A DNA stretch of 64,000 nucleotides from Bacillus sp. EB01 (GCF_000613125.1 NZ_HG964497.1:1257791-1321790), one strand, 5' to 3'. Positions 45,185-55,633 are shown, counted from the first letter of the stretch. Translations and numbers: made by a program. Notes: a model not told the origin generated them from the letters alone.

Positions 45185-47149
45185 ATGGCTGAAATGTCAA
45201 AGAGGGACTCGCTGCTTATCTTTTATTTCATGTCGATCGCTTTTATCGATCTTACATTCAGATTAGGTGTTTTTGAAGACTTTTATATTCGTGACTACGT
45301 CCTTTCGCTGATCTTTATTTTAGCGTTAGCCTTTTTATTGCACTTTATAAACAGTTTTTTTGTGGGTAAGGCAAGCCATGTCATCGCCTGCCTGATTCTC
45401 CTCTTCGTAACAGTACTCTATGCCTCCCAATTTATGTATTATCAATTCTTCAGAACATTTTATAGCGTGTATTCAGCGGGAAACGGTGCCCAGGTCTTCG
45501 AATTCTGGAAGGATATTCGTACTCTTCTTGTGGAGAATATCGTTTGGCTGGGACTGTTTATGATTCCACTCCTGCTGTTAGTTTTCTGGGGCAAGAGGCT
45601 TTTATCCTTTCAAAGGCTTGATAAATTCAATCGAGTTTCAATCGCACTTTGCTTTGTCATTGCCCAAATTGCCGGAATCGGGACCGTTTTTGCTAGTGGA
45701 AAGGGCATCAACTCGGCATATGACTTATATTACCGAAACAGTCTTCCTCTTCTTTCTATGGAAAAGCTTGGCCTTGTTACGACAATGAGACTGGATATGC
45801 AACGTATGGTGACAGGTTGGTCCCCGAGGCTTGAAGCGTCTGCGGATGATATTCCACTGCCGGCTGAAGATCCACTGCCTGACAATCAAGATGCGGAGCC
45901 GGAAAAACCTGCAGAGTATAATGTAATGAACATAGACTTTGAAGCCATGGCAAGGGCGGAGAAGAATCAAGACCTGAAAAGCGTGCACAGTTATTTTAGC
46001 AAGGTACTGCCGACAGAAAAAAATGAGTATACAGGGAAATTTAAGGACTATAATTTGATATTCATTACTGCCGAGGGTTTTTCTCCTTACGCAGTCAATA
46101 AGGAAGTTACCCCGACATTGTATAAACTCGTCCATGAGGGATATAACTTTACAAACTTTTATAATCCGATTTGGGGTGTCAGCACCTCTGATGGGGAATA
46201 TGTTGCCACGCTTGGCCTTATCCCGAAAAGCGGCGTATGGAGCTTTCAGGAATCCGGAAGAAATTATCTCCCTTTCGCAATGGGAAATCAGTTAAAAAAA
46301 ATCGGCTATAAAACAATGGCCTATCATAATCATACTTACACCTATTATCGAAGAGATTTGTCTCATCCAAATATGGGCTATGAGTATAAAGGGCTCGGCA
46401 ATGGCCTGAATGTAAAAGAAACATGGCCGGAATCAGACCTTGAAATGATCGAAAAGACTGTGCCGGAGTATATTGGAAAAGAACCGTTTCACGCTTATTA
46501 CATGACGGTAAGCGGGCATATGCAATATTCGTTCACGGGAAATTATATTGCCTGGAAGAACAAAAAGCATGTGGATTCACTCTCTTTATCCGATCAGGCC
46601 AAAGCTTATCTTGCGACTCAAATCGAGCTTGATAGGGCGCTTGAAAGCCTGCTTGCTCAGCTTGAACAGGCAGGTGTTGCTGAAAAAACTTTGATTGCAT
46701 TGAGTGCCGACCATTATCCATATGGGCTCGATCCAAAAACAATCAATGAGCTTGCCGGACATAAGGTTGAAGAGAATTTCGAGTTGTACAGGAGCCCTTT
46801 TATCCTCTATTCAAAGGGGATGGAACCAGAGGTCATTGATAAGCCTGCTTCAAGCCTTGACATTATCCCTACACTTTCAAACCTTCTTGGACTCGATTAT
46901 GATTCCAGGCTGTTAATGGGCCAGGACATTTTTTCTGAAAAAGCTCCGCTGGTTGTGTTCATGAACAAAAGTTTTATCACAGACAAGGGACGCTATAATG
47001 CCGTGACGAGCGAGTATCTTCCGGAGCCCGGAGTAAGTGTGGACCAGAATTATATAAAAACGATATCCTCTATTGTCCAAAGCAAATTCTATTACTCTGC
47101 AAAAGTCCTGGATCTTGATTATTATAGAAAGATTTTCCCTTCAAACTAG
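45185..47149 (+). CDS. LTA synthase family membrane sulfatase-like protein
   Basis: 654 residues: five N-terminal membrane helices (within residues 8-170), a linker rich in Pro and acidic residues (218-245), and an extracellular alkaline-phosphatase/sulfatase-fold domain. Metal and nucleophile residues fit LtaS: E297 (FITAEGFS) and T334 (GVSTSDGEY), later SADHYPYG. LtaS-type enzymes transfer glycerol phosphate for lipoteichoic acid. It is divergent from B. subtilis LtaS paralogues in sequence, so primase-like or other phosphotransfer is possible. The start is ATG at 45185 or at 45194; GGAG spacing favours the second. Confidence 0.8.
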   Translation: MAEMSKRDSLLIFYFMSIAFIDLTFRLGVFEDFYIRDYVLSLIFILALAFLLHFINSFFVGKASHVIACLILLFVTVLYASQFMYYQFFRTFYSVYSAGNGAQVFEFWKDIRTLLVENIVWLGLFMIPLLLLVFWGKRLLSFQRLDKFNRVSIALCFVIAQIAGIGTVFASGKGINSAYDLYYRNSLPLLSMEKLGLVTTMRLDMQRMVTGWSPRLEASADDIPLPAEDPLPDNQDAEPEKPAEYNVMNIDFEAMARAEKNQDLKSVHSYFSKVLPTEKNEYTGKFKDYNLIFITAEGFSPYAVNKEVTPTLYKLVHEGYNFTNFYNPIWGVSTSDGEYVATLGLIPKSGVWSFQESGRNYLPFAMGNQLKKIGYKTMAYHNHTYTYYRRDLSHPNMGYEYKGLGNGLNVKETWPESDLEMIEKTVPEYIGKEPFHAYYMTVSGHMQYSFTGNYIAWKNKKHVDSLSLSDQAKAYLATQIELDRALESLLAQLEQAGVAEKTLIALSADHYPYGLDPKTINELAGHKVEENFELYRSPFILYSKGMEPEVIDKPASSLDIIPTLSNLLGLDYDSRLLMGQDIFSEKAPLVVFMNKSFITDKGRYNAVTSEYLPEPGVSVDQNYIKTISSIVQSKFYYSAKVLDLDYYRKIFPSN

Positions 47150-47290
47150 CAGCTTAATCGGATAATAATTTTGTGGGTGTTAAAGGCTGTTATACCTCTG
47201 GGTCAGCATAATGGGAAAATGCAAATCCCCACCAGTTAGGAGTAGGGAAAGAAGTAACTCTGGAGATAAAATACTCATAGGACAAGGAAA

Positions 47291-47326
47291 TAGGAAGGCG
47301 CATGGGATGAACCCATAGCGCCTTTT
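47291..47326 (-). terminator. Probable terminator of the MFS gene
   Basis: Minus strand: AAGGCGC..TGGG and CCCA..GCGCCTT pair around TTCAT; the following T-run is poor. Confidence 0.45.
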
Positions 47327-47327
47327 C

Positions 47328-48500
47328 TCATGTTCGTTTGATAAATCGGATAAAGATGACCAGGCTAATGGCACAAAGGATTGCAATGAATCCATACCCA
47401 CCGAAAATATCAAAATGGCCAGCAAAAAAGCCAAAGCCGATTCCCGTTATAATTTGGAATGCATTAAGGGAAAGTGAATGAAATGAATCAATGGTCGCTC
47501 TCATATCTGTATCAATCCGATGGTGCAAGAAGCCTGTCACAATTGGGTTGACTATTCCGGAGGCCAGACAGATAAGATAGACGACTGCCAGTCCCGTATG
47601 TCCCTTTATAGTTGCCAAGTACGAAAAACCACAAGTAAAAATAACCAGTACGGCTGTTAAAAGCTTGGCATGACTGAATTTCCCAATTAGCCAATGAGCC
47701 ATAAGGCTTCCAGGCAGGGAAAGCACCATAATTCCCGCAGAGAATACACCGAAATACATAACCGGTATCTTCAACCGGTCAAGATAAAGCTGCCAAAATT
47801 CGTAAATATAATTAATTGAAGCACCTGTGGCCATCCCGGACAGAAGGACAACGCAGACTTCAGGCTTTGCTCTGAAAAAGTTGATTGAACCTGTTAGGCA
47901 TTCCTTCAAAGGCGGCTCGTGCTTCGTTTCTCTCATTTTGAAAAGAACGGGTTCGGTTAAGCCAAAAGCATAAATGATACATATGGAACTTGCTGCAAAC
48001 GAAAGCCAGTAATTAAATTCGAATCCGAATTTAGTTGCAAGGAGGCTCCCGGATAACGCCGCAAGGATAGCGGCAAAAAATCCAACGGCATTCAGGTAGC
48101 CAAGATCCTTTTCGAAATGGTGCTCAAGCGCGCTTGCTTTTAAAGAATCGTACAGCAGGGCATTAGCAGCGCCACTGAATGCCGACTTCGATACCCCTGC
48201 AAGAAAAACCACAGCGGCAAAATGCCAAAATTCCGTTGAAAATACTAAAATCAAAAACTCCATGGAACCAAGGGCAGCGCTTACTAATATAAGGTTTTTC
48301 CTGCTCCATTTGTCTGCCAGTATTCCTGTTGGAACCTCAAGTACAACAATGGTGGCGGCATAGATGATTTCAGTGTAAACAACCATAAGTACCGTCATCC
48401 CCCGGTCTTCCCAGAACAGCCTTTCAATTACATACGCGGGGATGAGGCTATGAAAAAAACTATAGGCATAAAGAAGCCTGATATTAATGAAATAATTCAT
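47328..48500 (-). CDS. MFS transporter
   Basis: 390 residues with about 12 membrane helices; motif A-like ILADKWSRKNLILVSAALGS is near the N-terminus. It resembles small drug- or metabolite-efflux MFS proteins of Firmicutes. AAGGAG precedes the ATG at 48500. A perfect 24-bp palindrome (48519-48542) lies directly upstream, a likely repressor or activator site, but no regulator gene is adjacent. Substrate unknown. Confidence 0.85.
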   Translation of the reverse strand: MNYFINIRLLYAYSFFHSLIPAYVIERLFWEDRGMTVLMVVYTEIIYAATIVVLEVPTGILADKWSRKNLILVSAALGSMEFLILVFSTEFWHFAAVVFLAGVSKSAFSGAANALLYDSLKASALEHHFEKDLGYLNAVGFFAAILAALSGSLLATKFGFEFNYWLSFAASSICIIYAFGLTEPVLFKMRETKHEPPLKECLTGSINFFRAKPEVCVVLLSGMATGASINYIYEFWQLYLDRLKIPVMYFGVFSAGIMVLSLPGSLMAHWLIGKFSHAKLLTAVLVIFTCGFSYLATIKGHTGLAVVYLICLASGIVNPIVTGFLHHRIDTDMRATIDSFHSLSLNAFQIITGIGFGFFAGHFDIFGGYGFIAILCAISLVIFIRFIKRT

Positions 48501-48518
48501 GTCCCTTTTCTCCTTTCA

Positions 48519-48542
48519 TTTGTAAGGTTAAAACCTTACAAA
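48519..48542. promoter_or_regulatory. 24-bp palindrome upstream of the MFS gene
   Basis: Arms TTTGTAAGGTT and AACCTTACAAA are perfect and separated by AA. It ends 19 bp before the start codon and so overlaps the promoter or leader. The ACCTT/AAGGT core is seen in MerR-type operators, but the protein is not identified. Confidence 0.6.
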
Positions 48543-48684
48543 CGAGGAGGGGGACGTGGGCAATCAGGTTAACAAGGCGGTCTTGCTAATTTCATGGGAA
48601 GCAACTCCTTTCAACAGGATTAGTAGAAGCATATGATGGTAACTTTAGTATATTGCATAGAATCAGATGGAACAAATTTTTCCA

Positions 48685-48720
48685 AAATAAATGCCCGCCA
48701 TTCTGCTGGCGGGCATTTTA
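48685..48720 (-). terminator. Terminator of pepF
   Basis: ATGCCCGCCA and TGGCGGGCAT are perfectly complementary, with A and T tracts on both sides; it lies 60 bp past the pepF stop. Confidence 0.8.
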
Positions 48721-48780
48721 TGGTAAGGATATCACCACTGTGGATAACTATTAAGTGAGTTTCCGTCTAGTTCCCCGTGT

Positions 48781-50595
48781 TTATTCATATGATTTTTCAA
48801 GTTCATCAATTAACGAACCAACATAGGAAACGGCAACCTTGATTGGTTCAGGAGTGGACATATCGACACCTGCATGCTTCATAAGTTCAAGAGGTGTTTT
48901 TGTTCCTCCTGCCCGAAGCACTTCAAGCCATCTGTCTACAGCAGGCTGGCCTTCTTCCTGGATCAATTGAGCAACTGCAGTAGACGCAGTCAGGCCTGCG
49001 GAATACGTATATGGATAAAGGCCCATATAATAATGCGGCTGGCGCATCCAGGTCAAGGATGCCCCTTCATCAAGGGATACACTATCTCCCCAAAATTCAG
49101 AAAGTACCTGGCCTTTCATTTCACTGAACGATTTTGCGGTCAGGGCACCGCCATTTTCTGCCGCAGCGTATACCCTGCGCTGGAATTCTCCTTCCAACAG
49201 GTGTGTAACAAAATTATGGTAGTACGTGCTTAAAAGCTGGAGAATCACCCAGCGCCGCATTTGCTTATCATCAGTGGCTTCCATAAGGTGCTGCGCCAAT
49301 AGCAGTTCATTCATTGTGGATGGTGCCTCAACGAAATACATGGACGGGCGGGTATTCATAATCCGCTGCTCTTTATTGGCCAAATAGAAATGGCCTGCAT
49401 GACCAAATTCATGTGCTAGTGTAAATGCGCCTCGCATATTATTCTGCCAGGTTATGAGAATGTAAGGATGTGCTCCATAAGGGCTTGAGCAGAAGGCTCC
49501 TGTCGACTTTCCAACATTGTCCGCGCGATCGACCCATCTTTCGTCAAATCCTTTTTTAATGATATCCGTATATTCAGGTCCCATTACCTTTAAGGATTCA
49601 ATAATGACATTTCTCGCCTCTTCATAGGTCGTTTCGGGATTGAAGTCAGGATCAAATGGGGCTTTCAAGTCACAGAAGCGCAATTCTTCTAGGCCAAGCA
49701 CTTTCTTTTTCAGCGTTGCATAGCGCCGCATATGCGGAGCTAGCTCAGTAAAAATGATATCCAGCTGATTGTTGTACATGTCCAGTGAAACTTTCTGGGG
49801 TTCAAGCAGCATTTCGGTAACAGAGTTGTACTTCCTTAGCTTTGCCAGTGCAACCTGTTTCTTTACTTCGGTTGAATAGGTGCCGGCAATTGTGTTTTTG
49901 TATTGCTTTAGTGTTTTGATAAACGAATCGTAAGCTTTACGACGGACTTGTGTATCCGCTGAGAATTCATATCTATTTTCAAAAAGTGCGAATGAAACTG
50001 GAAGCTCGTTTCCGTGTTCATCCTTAATTGGAGAAAATTCCATGTCGGCAAGCTTGCTCAAATTATAAATGGTATAAGGGGCATTATGTAATTCGCCTAG
50101 AGCGGCAAGTACTTCCTCTGTTTCAGAAGACAGGCGGTGACTCTTGGTTTCTAGCAATTCAAAAAGAGTTTTCAGGAATGGCTTCAGCCCTTTCTCCTCG
50201 GAAAGGTATTGTTCCAGTGTGCCATCAGGCAGAGAGAGAATTTCAGACTCAATGAATGAAAGGGCAGCGTTTGCCTGGGTCCTAACCGCTGCAGCTTTGC
50301 CAGAATCAGCCTGGTTGGCAGGGTCTGTCCCATCAGCAGTTTGCTTTAGGTTGGCATAAGTCATTAGTTTAATTAATTTCATATATAACTGTTCTTGGGC
50401 TTCGAGGCAATCTAGCAAGGTGGCTGCATCCTTTCCCAATTGCCCTTTAAATCTTGTAAACTCGGTCAGTGAAGCCGCTGTTTTATTCAATTCTTCTTCC
50501 CACTGTTCATCATTTGCAAAAAGACTGGAAAGATCCCATGTGGTTTCTTCCGGCACTTCGGATCGGACAAGCCGTTTTTCTACTGTTTTTTTCAT
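48781..50595 (-). CDS. pepF: Oligoendopeptidase F
   Basis: 604-residue cytoplasmic zinc metallopeptidase of family M3B that cuts oligopeptides of about 7-17 residues. Zinc motif LAHEFGHAGH (HEXXH about residues 391-395) with the downstream Glu in FVEAPSTMNE. N-terminal VPEETTWDLSSLFANDEQWE is family-typical. AGGAGG six bases before the ATG at 50595. Monocistronic with its own terminator. Confidence 0.95.
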   Translation of the reverse strand: MKKTVEKRLVRSEVPEETTWDLSSLFANDEQWEEELNKTAASLTEFTRFKGQLGKDAATLLDCLEAQEQLYMKLIKLMTYANLKQTADGTDPANQADSGKAAAVRTQANAALSFIESEILSLPDGTLEQYLSEEKGLKPFLKTLFELLETKSHRLSSETEEVLAALGELHNAPYTIYNLSKLADMEFSPIKDEHGNELPVSFALFENRYEFSADTQVRRKAYDSFIKTLKQYKNTIAGTYSTEVKKQVALAKLRKYNSVTEMLLEPQKVSLDMYNNQLDIIFTELAPHMRRYATLKKKVLGLEELRFCDLKAPFDPDFNPETTYEEARNVIIESLKVMGPEYTDIIKKGFDERWVDRADNVGKSTGAFCSSPYGAHPYILITWQNNMRGAFTLAHEFGHAGHFYLANKEQRIMNTRPSMYFVEAPSTMNELLLAQHLMEATDDKQMRRWVILQLLSTYYHNFVTHLLEGEFQRRVYAAAENGGALTAKSFSEMKGQVLSEFWGDSVSLDEGASLTWMRQPHYYMGLYPYTYSAGLTASTAVAQLIQEEGQPAVDRWLEVLRAGGTKTPLELMKHAGVDMSTPEPIKVAVSYVGSLIDELEKSYE

Positions 50596-51040
50596 ATGGT
50601 GCCTCCTGATTACTTCGAGATACTAAATATAATTCTATAATATTTGAAAATTAAGTCAACTATACAAAAATAAAAATAAAATTGCCGGCTCAAAGGGTAT
50701 GGTTATGTCGTAATTCTGTTATTTCCAAAAATTTAATTTATTTACAAAATACTAATTGACTATTGTTTATATTTTGAATAAACTGAAATTGTATTTAAAA
50801 ACCTTTAAAGGAGGGAATTTCCAACACATTTATGTAGTAAAATACGATTCTGATCTGGGGCTGAGTGGCTCCATGCTTCTTAGTTAAGGCAAATGCTCTG
50901 TTCATTGGAATAGGGTGTTTTTTTCTTATCCCAAAAATTCGAATCGTTATTTTACAAAAGTCAGACAAGCTGGTAAAGACTTTGCCAGTGGGGGTAAGGA
51001 ACAGGTTTGAAAGAATAAGAGACAACGGGGAGTGAGAGGC
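50596..51040. other. Intergenic region between pepF and the subtilase gene
   Basis: About 445 bases holding two divergent promoters. A GGAGG followed by ATG and an immediate TAG occurs near 50812-50836, not a usable gene. The stretch from 50850 to 51000 has several short complementary runs (for example GTAAAGACTTTGCCAGTG) but I recognise no riboswitch. Presumably the 5' leader of the subtilase gene. Confidence 0.4.
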
Positions 51041-54000
51041 TTGAAGTTAAAAAGAAGTTTTGCGCTTTTGATGATTTTTCTGCTAGTGTTCTCGAACAGC
51101 GCGCTCGCGGCCGGGAAACCAATCCTGTCTAATACTCAGCAGGAAACCTCAAATGCCAAAAAAACACACTCGAAATCCATCTCAAAGAAGGAAGTCGAGA
51201 AGAGCTATAAAAAGACTGACAAAGTCAGGGTAATCGTTGAAGTAGAAGGGGAGCCGGCAATTACATATGCTACCCAGCAAGGCAAGAAATACAGTGAGCT
51301 TTCAAAGTCAACAAAAGATAAGTTGCAAGCTCAAATCCTTGGAAAACAGAAGTCGGTAAAAGAAAAAATTAAGAATGCCGACGTAAACATTGAATATAAG
51401 CAGAACTTCACAACTGCAGTCAACGGCTTCAGCGGGGTCGTTGAATATGGACAAATTCCATTGATTAAAGGCCTTGATGGTGTAACGAAAGTAACAATTT
51501 CCCATGAATATCAGCGCCCTGAAGTAAAGCCAGACATGAAATATAGTAAAGAGCTTGTTGAGGCGCAGAAAGCCTGGGAAGAATACGGTTATAAAGGCGA
51601 AGGCATGATTGTTGGTGTCATTGACACTGGTATCGACCCAAGCCATAAAGATATGGTACTTACAGATGCTTCCAAAGCAGACCTTTCAAAGCCTGAAGTG
51701 GATGCAGCAGCTGCTGAAAAAGGCCTGCCTGGTAAATTTTTTACAGATAAAGTGCCTTATGGTTATAACTATGCTGATGAGAACGAGCAAATTCTTGATC
51801 TAGGGCCAGACGCATCAATGCACGGCATGCACGTTGCCGGTACAGTTGGAGCGAATGGTGATGAAACTAAAGGCGGATTGAAGGGTGTTGCACCTGAAGC
51901 ACAGCTTCTTGCCCTGAAAGTTTTTGGGAATGATCCTGAAATGCCATCTACATGGAGTGATATCTATGTTAAGGCTATCGATGATGCAATCGTACTAGGC
52001 GCTGATGTTCTGAACATGAGCCTTGGTTCTGTAGCTTCATTTGTGGCACCTGAAGATCCGGAGCAAGAAGCAGTCGCACGCGCGGTTGACAACGGAGTAT
52101 TGATGTCAATTTCAGCCGGGAACTCCGACCGTTTTGGAAGCGGATTTGGGAATAACTTCGCAACTGACCCTGATAAGGGGCTTGTTGGCGCACCTGGGTT
52201 GGCTTATGAGTCACTTCAGGTAGCATCGTATGAGAACAGTTTCATGGATTTGGATGCTATTACTTATTCCTTTAATGGAACAGAATCTGATAAGGCATCA
52301 TTCATGATTGCAGGAACAGTAGATCCGACGAAGCAAGAAAAGAAAAAATTTGAAGTAGTTTTTGCAGGCTATGGAAGTGCTGCCGAATTTGTAGGAAAAG
52401 ATTTTAAAGGTAAATATGCTTTGATTTCTCGCGGTAACGGTGTAAACTTCGTTGATAAAACAAAGAACGCCCAAGCTGCAGGTGCAGTCGGAGCAATTGT
52501 ATTTAACAACGCAACTGGATGGGTCAACATGGCCGATGATCCAGCAATTAAAATTCCGCATCTATTCATGCTGAAGGTCGATGGCGATAAGCTTAAGGCT
52601 GAGCTGGATAAAGGAACTAAAGTGGAAATTGAATTCAAAGGTGACCAGGTTACGGCTCCAAACCCAACAGCTGGTCAAATGTCTTCATTCACTTCTTGGG
52701 GCGTTACTCCAAACCTTGATTTCAAGCCTGAAATCACAGCTCCAGGCGGAAATATCCTGTCTACATTGAATGGCAATACGTATGGCGTCATGAGCGGTAC
52801 GTCTATGGCAGCACCTCATGTTGCCGGTGGGTCTGCGCTTGTGCTCCAGCGCGTTGATAAAGACTTTAATGTTTCTGGCAAGGACCGAGTGAATCTTGCG
52901 AAAAATATCCTGATGAATACAGGAAAAGTAGTTGAAGATAAAGGCACTTATAATAGTGCATATGGATTAGGAAATCCTTATTCACCACGTCGTCAGGGTG
53001 CAGGTTTGATGCAGCTTCATGCGGCGTTGACTACTCCTGTTGTCGTTACAGAAGCAACTACAGATGAAGCTAAAGTTGCCTTGAAAGAAATTTCAGGGAA
53101 TAAAGCTACTTTTACTTTGAAAGCAGAGAATTTCTCAGACAAAGATGTTACGTACAATATTGGCGGGAATGTTCAAACTGATTTTGTTCTGAACGGTACA
53201 GACCGACAAGAAGCGCAAGGTATTTTTAAGAATGGCACGATATCTGATGCTGAGCCTTATCTGGGAGATTACCCAATAGAATTCAGCACAAATCAGTTGA
53301 AGGTACCTGCAAAGGGTACAGCTACACTTGAAGTAACAGTTGATTTGTCTGACAATGTTGATTGGGTTTACAATAAATCACTTGAGTTAAGGTTCCCTAA
53401 CGGCTACTTTGTGGAAGGTTTTGTAACACTGACTGATACTGAAGACAATCTTCCAGCGCTTTCAGTTCCGTATGTTGGATTTAAAGGCGACTGGAACAAG
53501 CCGCCGGTAGTGGATGGCCTAGGCTACGATGACGCTAAGTCCTTCTACGGATATACTGGCTTAGTAACTGAAGCCGGTGATGATTACAACTACCTTGGAT
53601 ACAATCCAGTAAAAGATACCTTTGAATCTGACAAAATTGCATTCTCCCCGAATGGTGACGGTGTAAGTGATAATGCTATACCAATTCTCTCATTCCTGAG
53701 AAATGCGAAAACAGTTGAGTACAACGTCCTTGCCGAGGATGGAACAAAACTCCGCAAAATCAAGTCGGATACACTTGTCCGAAAGAACTACTATAATAGC
53801 GGTTCCAGTTCTCCTTTTTCCTTAAACTCTGCTAATGCATGGGATGGTAAGGTGAAGAACGTTAAGGTGCCTGATGGGAAATATTATTACGAAGTACTTT
53901 CAACTATTGACTATCCAGGAAAAGCTCCACAGTCTTTCAAGATTCCTGTGATTGTTGATACAGTCAAGCCAGTTGTTGAAGGCGTAATTGTGGACGGAGC

Positions 54001-55570
54001 ATTGAACTATACAACTGTCGATAAGAACGGCGCCGGCGTGGCTTATGTTGATGTGCTTGTCAATGGCGTTTCCGTTTTTGGTGCAGACGATCTTCCACTA
54101 GCAGGAAACGGTGGAACGTACAAGTTTAAAGAAGCTCCAGTAAATGGGGCGGAGGTAACTCTTGTTGCTGTGGACTATGCAGGAAACGTGGCTGAGAGGG
54201 TTATAGAGGTATTGGAAGGTCCGGATGATGTGACAATCCCTTATATCCATGCGACTTCTCCTGAACCACTTGGGGTATATGACACCAATGAAGTACCTGT
54301 TTCCGGATATGTTTCGGATCAGACAAAGCTAACAAACTTCACTGTAAATGGCGAGTCTGTTGAATTAACCTGGGATTCAGAGGATCAACGGTATGAATTC
54401 GACACAGTCCTTACTTTGGAAGATGGCGTTCATAAAATCAGGATTGCCGGCACGGATAAAGCGGGTAACGAAATCTCCTTCCTGCGCACAGTGCTTGTAG
54501 ATACAACTGCGCCTGGCTTAGATGTTAAAGTACCTGCGAAAGTTAGTGAAGAAACAGATTCTGTAGAACTTGAGGCAATCCTTTCTGATAACTTTGCCCA
54601 AGTCCGCTACTTTGTGGATGGAAGCGAAGAATTCTACAAGGAACTTGCAGAGCCATACGTAATGGACGGCTATGAGACTTCTGTAAAAACAGTACTTCCG
54701 CTCCAGCCGGGTGCCAATACATTCGTGCTTGAAGTAGTCGACGTTGCAGGCAACAAGACAACCAAAGAGGTCAATGTATTCCGGGGCAAGGAGACTTTCA
54801 CAGTCAACTATTACGTTGATGGTAAAGTTTATAAAACTGTTGATGTCATTGAGGGTAATACAATAAAGGCTCCTGCAAAACCGGTGAAGAAAGGATATAC
54901 ATTCATCGGCTGGTACTCAGATCAAGCACTAAAGACTAAGTACAATTTCAGCAAAGCAGTAACTGGAAATACTAATCTTTATGCCAAATTTGCAAACATT
55001 GCCGCTCCTGCATCTGTTAAGGCAGCTTCTGCCGGCTATAACAAGGTTAAAGTAAGCTGGGGTAAAGTGTCTGGTGCACAAGGCTATGAAGTTTATCGTT
55101 CAACTTCCAAGTACGGCACATACAGTAAAATTGCAACTTTAACAAGCGGAACGGCAACAAGCTACACAAATGGCGCGTTGAATCCAGGAAAAACTTACTA
55201 TTATAAAGTTGTCTCCTACAAGAGGGTAGATGGCGTAAAAGTGGTAAGCCCATATTCCGCAGTCGTTAGCAAGGCTCCAGTTCTTGCTACACCGACAGGC
55301 CTGTCTGTAAAGAAATATTCGGCTACTTCACTCAAAGTATCCTGGAAGGCATCAAGCGAAGCAACAGGATATGAGGTATATCGTGCAACTTCGAAAACTG
55401 GCAAATATACCAAAGTAGCGACTGTTACAAAGGGCAGTGTCACAAGCGTGGTCAATACCAAGCTGACAAAAGGCAAAACATATTACTACAAAGTGCGCGC
55501 GGTCAAAACCGTTAGCGGAAAGAAATACTACAGTGGTTATTCCTCTGTTGGATCCGCTAAAACGTATTAA
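51041..55570 (+). CDS. Large modular extracellular subtilisin-like serine protease (Vpr-like)
   Basis: 1509 residues. Signal peptide (to about SALA-AG), I9 propeptide (about 55-140), S8 catalytic domain with Asp in GVIDTGIDPSH (about 197), His in MHGMHVAGT (about 263) and Ser in GTSMAAPHVAGG (about 586), interrupted by a PA domain (about 400-530). Beyond it come Fn3-like and Ig-like beta modules, an InlB-type B-repeat (FTVNYYVDGKVYKTVDVIEG to NLYAKF, about 1253-1316), and two tandem C-terminal Fn3 domains. Vpr itself is about 800 residues, so the C-terminal half is added. TTG start at 51041 follows GGGGAG by eight bases; no LPxTG anchor. Confidence 0.92.
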   Translation: MKLKRSFALLMIFLLVFSNSALAAGKPILSNTQQETSNAKKTHSKSISKKEVEKSYKKTDKVRVIVEVEGEPAITYATQQGKKYSELSKSTKDKLQAQILGKQKSVKEKIKNADVNIEYKQNFTTAVNGFSGVVEYGQIPLIKGLDGVTKVTISHEYQRPEVKPDMKYSKELVEAQKAWEEYGYKGEGMIVGVIDTGIDPSHKDMVLTDASKADLSKPEVDAAAAEKGLPGKFFTDKVPYGYNYADENEQILDLGPDASMHGMHVAGTVGANGDETKGGLKGVAPEAQLLALKVFGNDPEMPSTWSDIYVKAIDDAIVLGADVLNMSLGSVASFVAPEDPEQEAVARAVDNGVLMSISAGNSDRFGSGFGNNFATDPDKGLVGAPGLAYESLQVASYENSFMDLDAITYSFNGTESDKASFMIAGTVDPTKQEKKKFEVVFAGYGSAAEFVGKDFKGKYALISRGNGVNFVDKTKNAQAAGAVGAIVFNNATGWVNMADDPAIKIPHLFMLKVDGDKLKAELDKGTKVEIEFKGDQVTAPNPTAGQMSSFTSWGVTPNLDFKPEITAPGGNILSTLNGNTYGVMSGTSMAAPHVAGGSALVLQRVDKDFNVSGKDRVNLAKNILMNTGKVVEDKGTYNSAYGLGNPYSPRRQGAGLMQLHAALTTPVVVTEATTDEAKVALKEISGNKATFTLKAENFSDKDVTYNIGGNVQTDFVLNGTDRQEAQGIFKNGTISDAEPYLGDYPIEFSTNQLKVPAKGTATLEVTVDLSDNVDWVYNKSLELRFPNGYFVEGFVTLTDTEDNLPALSVPYVGFKGDWNKPPVVDGLGYDDAKSFYGYTGLVTEAGDDYNYLGYNPVKDTFESDKIAFSPNGDGVSDNAIPILSFLRNAKTVEYNVLAEDGTKLRKIKSDTLVRKNYYNSGSSSPFSLNSANAWDGKVKNVKVPDGKYYYEVLSTIDYPGKAPQSFKIPVIVDTVKPVVEGVIVDGALNYTTVDKNGAGVAYVDVLVNGVSVFGADDLPLAGNGGTYKFKEAPVNGAEVTLVAVDYAGNVAERVIEVLEGPDDVTIPYIHATSPEPLGVYDTNEVPVSGYVSDQTKLTNFTVNGESVELTWDSEDQRYEFDTVLTLEDGVHKIRIAGTDKAGNEISFLRTVLVDTTAPGLDVKVPAKVSEETDSVELEAILSDNFAQVRYFVDGSEEFYKELAEPYVMDGYETSVKTVLPLQPGANTFVLEVVDVAGNKTTKEVNVFRGKETFTVNYYVDGKVYKTVDVIEGNTIKAPAKPVKKGYTFIGWYSDQALKTKYNFSKAVTGNTNLYAKFANIAAPASVKAASAGYNKVKVSWGKVSGAQGYEVYRSTSKYGTYSKIATLTSGTATSYTNGALNPGKTYYYKVVSYKRVDGVKVVSPYSAVVSKAPVLATPTGLSVKKYSATSLKVSWKASSEATGYEVYRATSKTGKYTKVATVTKGSVTSVVNTKLTKGKTYYYKVRAVKTVSGKKYYSGYSSVGSAKTY

Positions 55571-55583
55571 TCGCTAACTGCAA

Positions 55584-55633
55584 AAAGTCCCTCTCAAGGC
55601 AGGAACCTCCTGCCAGGGAGGGGCTTTTTTTAG
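55584..55633 (+). terminator. Terminator after the subtilase gene
   Basis: GTCCCTCTC..GGCAGGA and TCCTGCC..GGGAGGGG form a long stem followed by CTTTTTTT. Confidence 0.85.

Noticed and set aside
50812-50840. GGAGG followed by an ATG upstream of the subtilase gene
   Set aside because: The ATG is followed at once by TAG, so no peptide is encoded; most likely chance.
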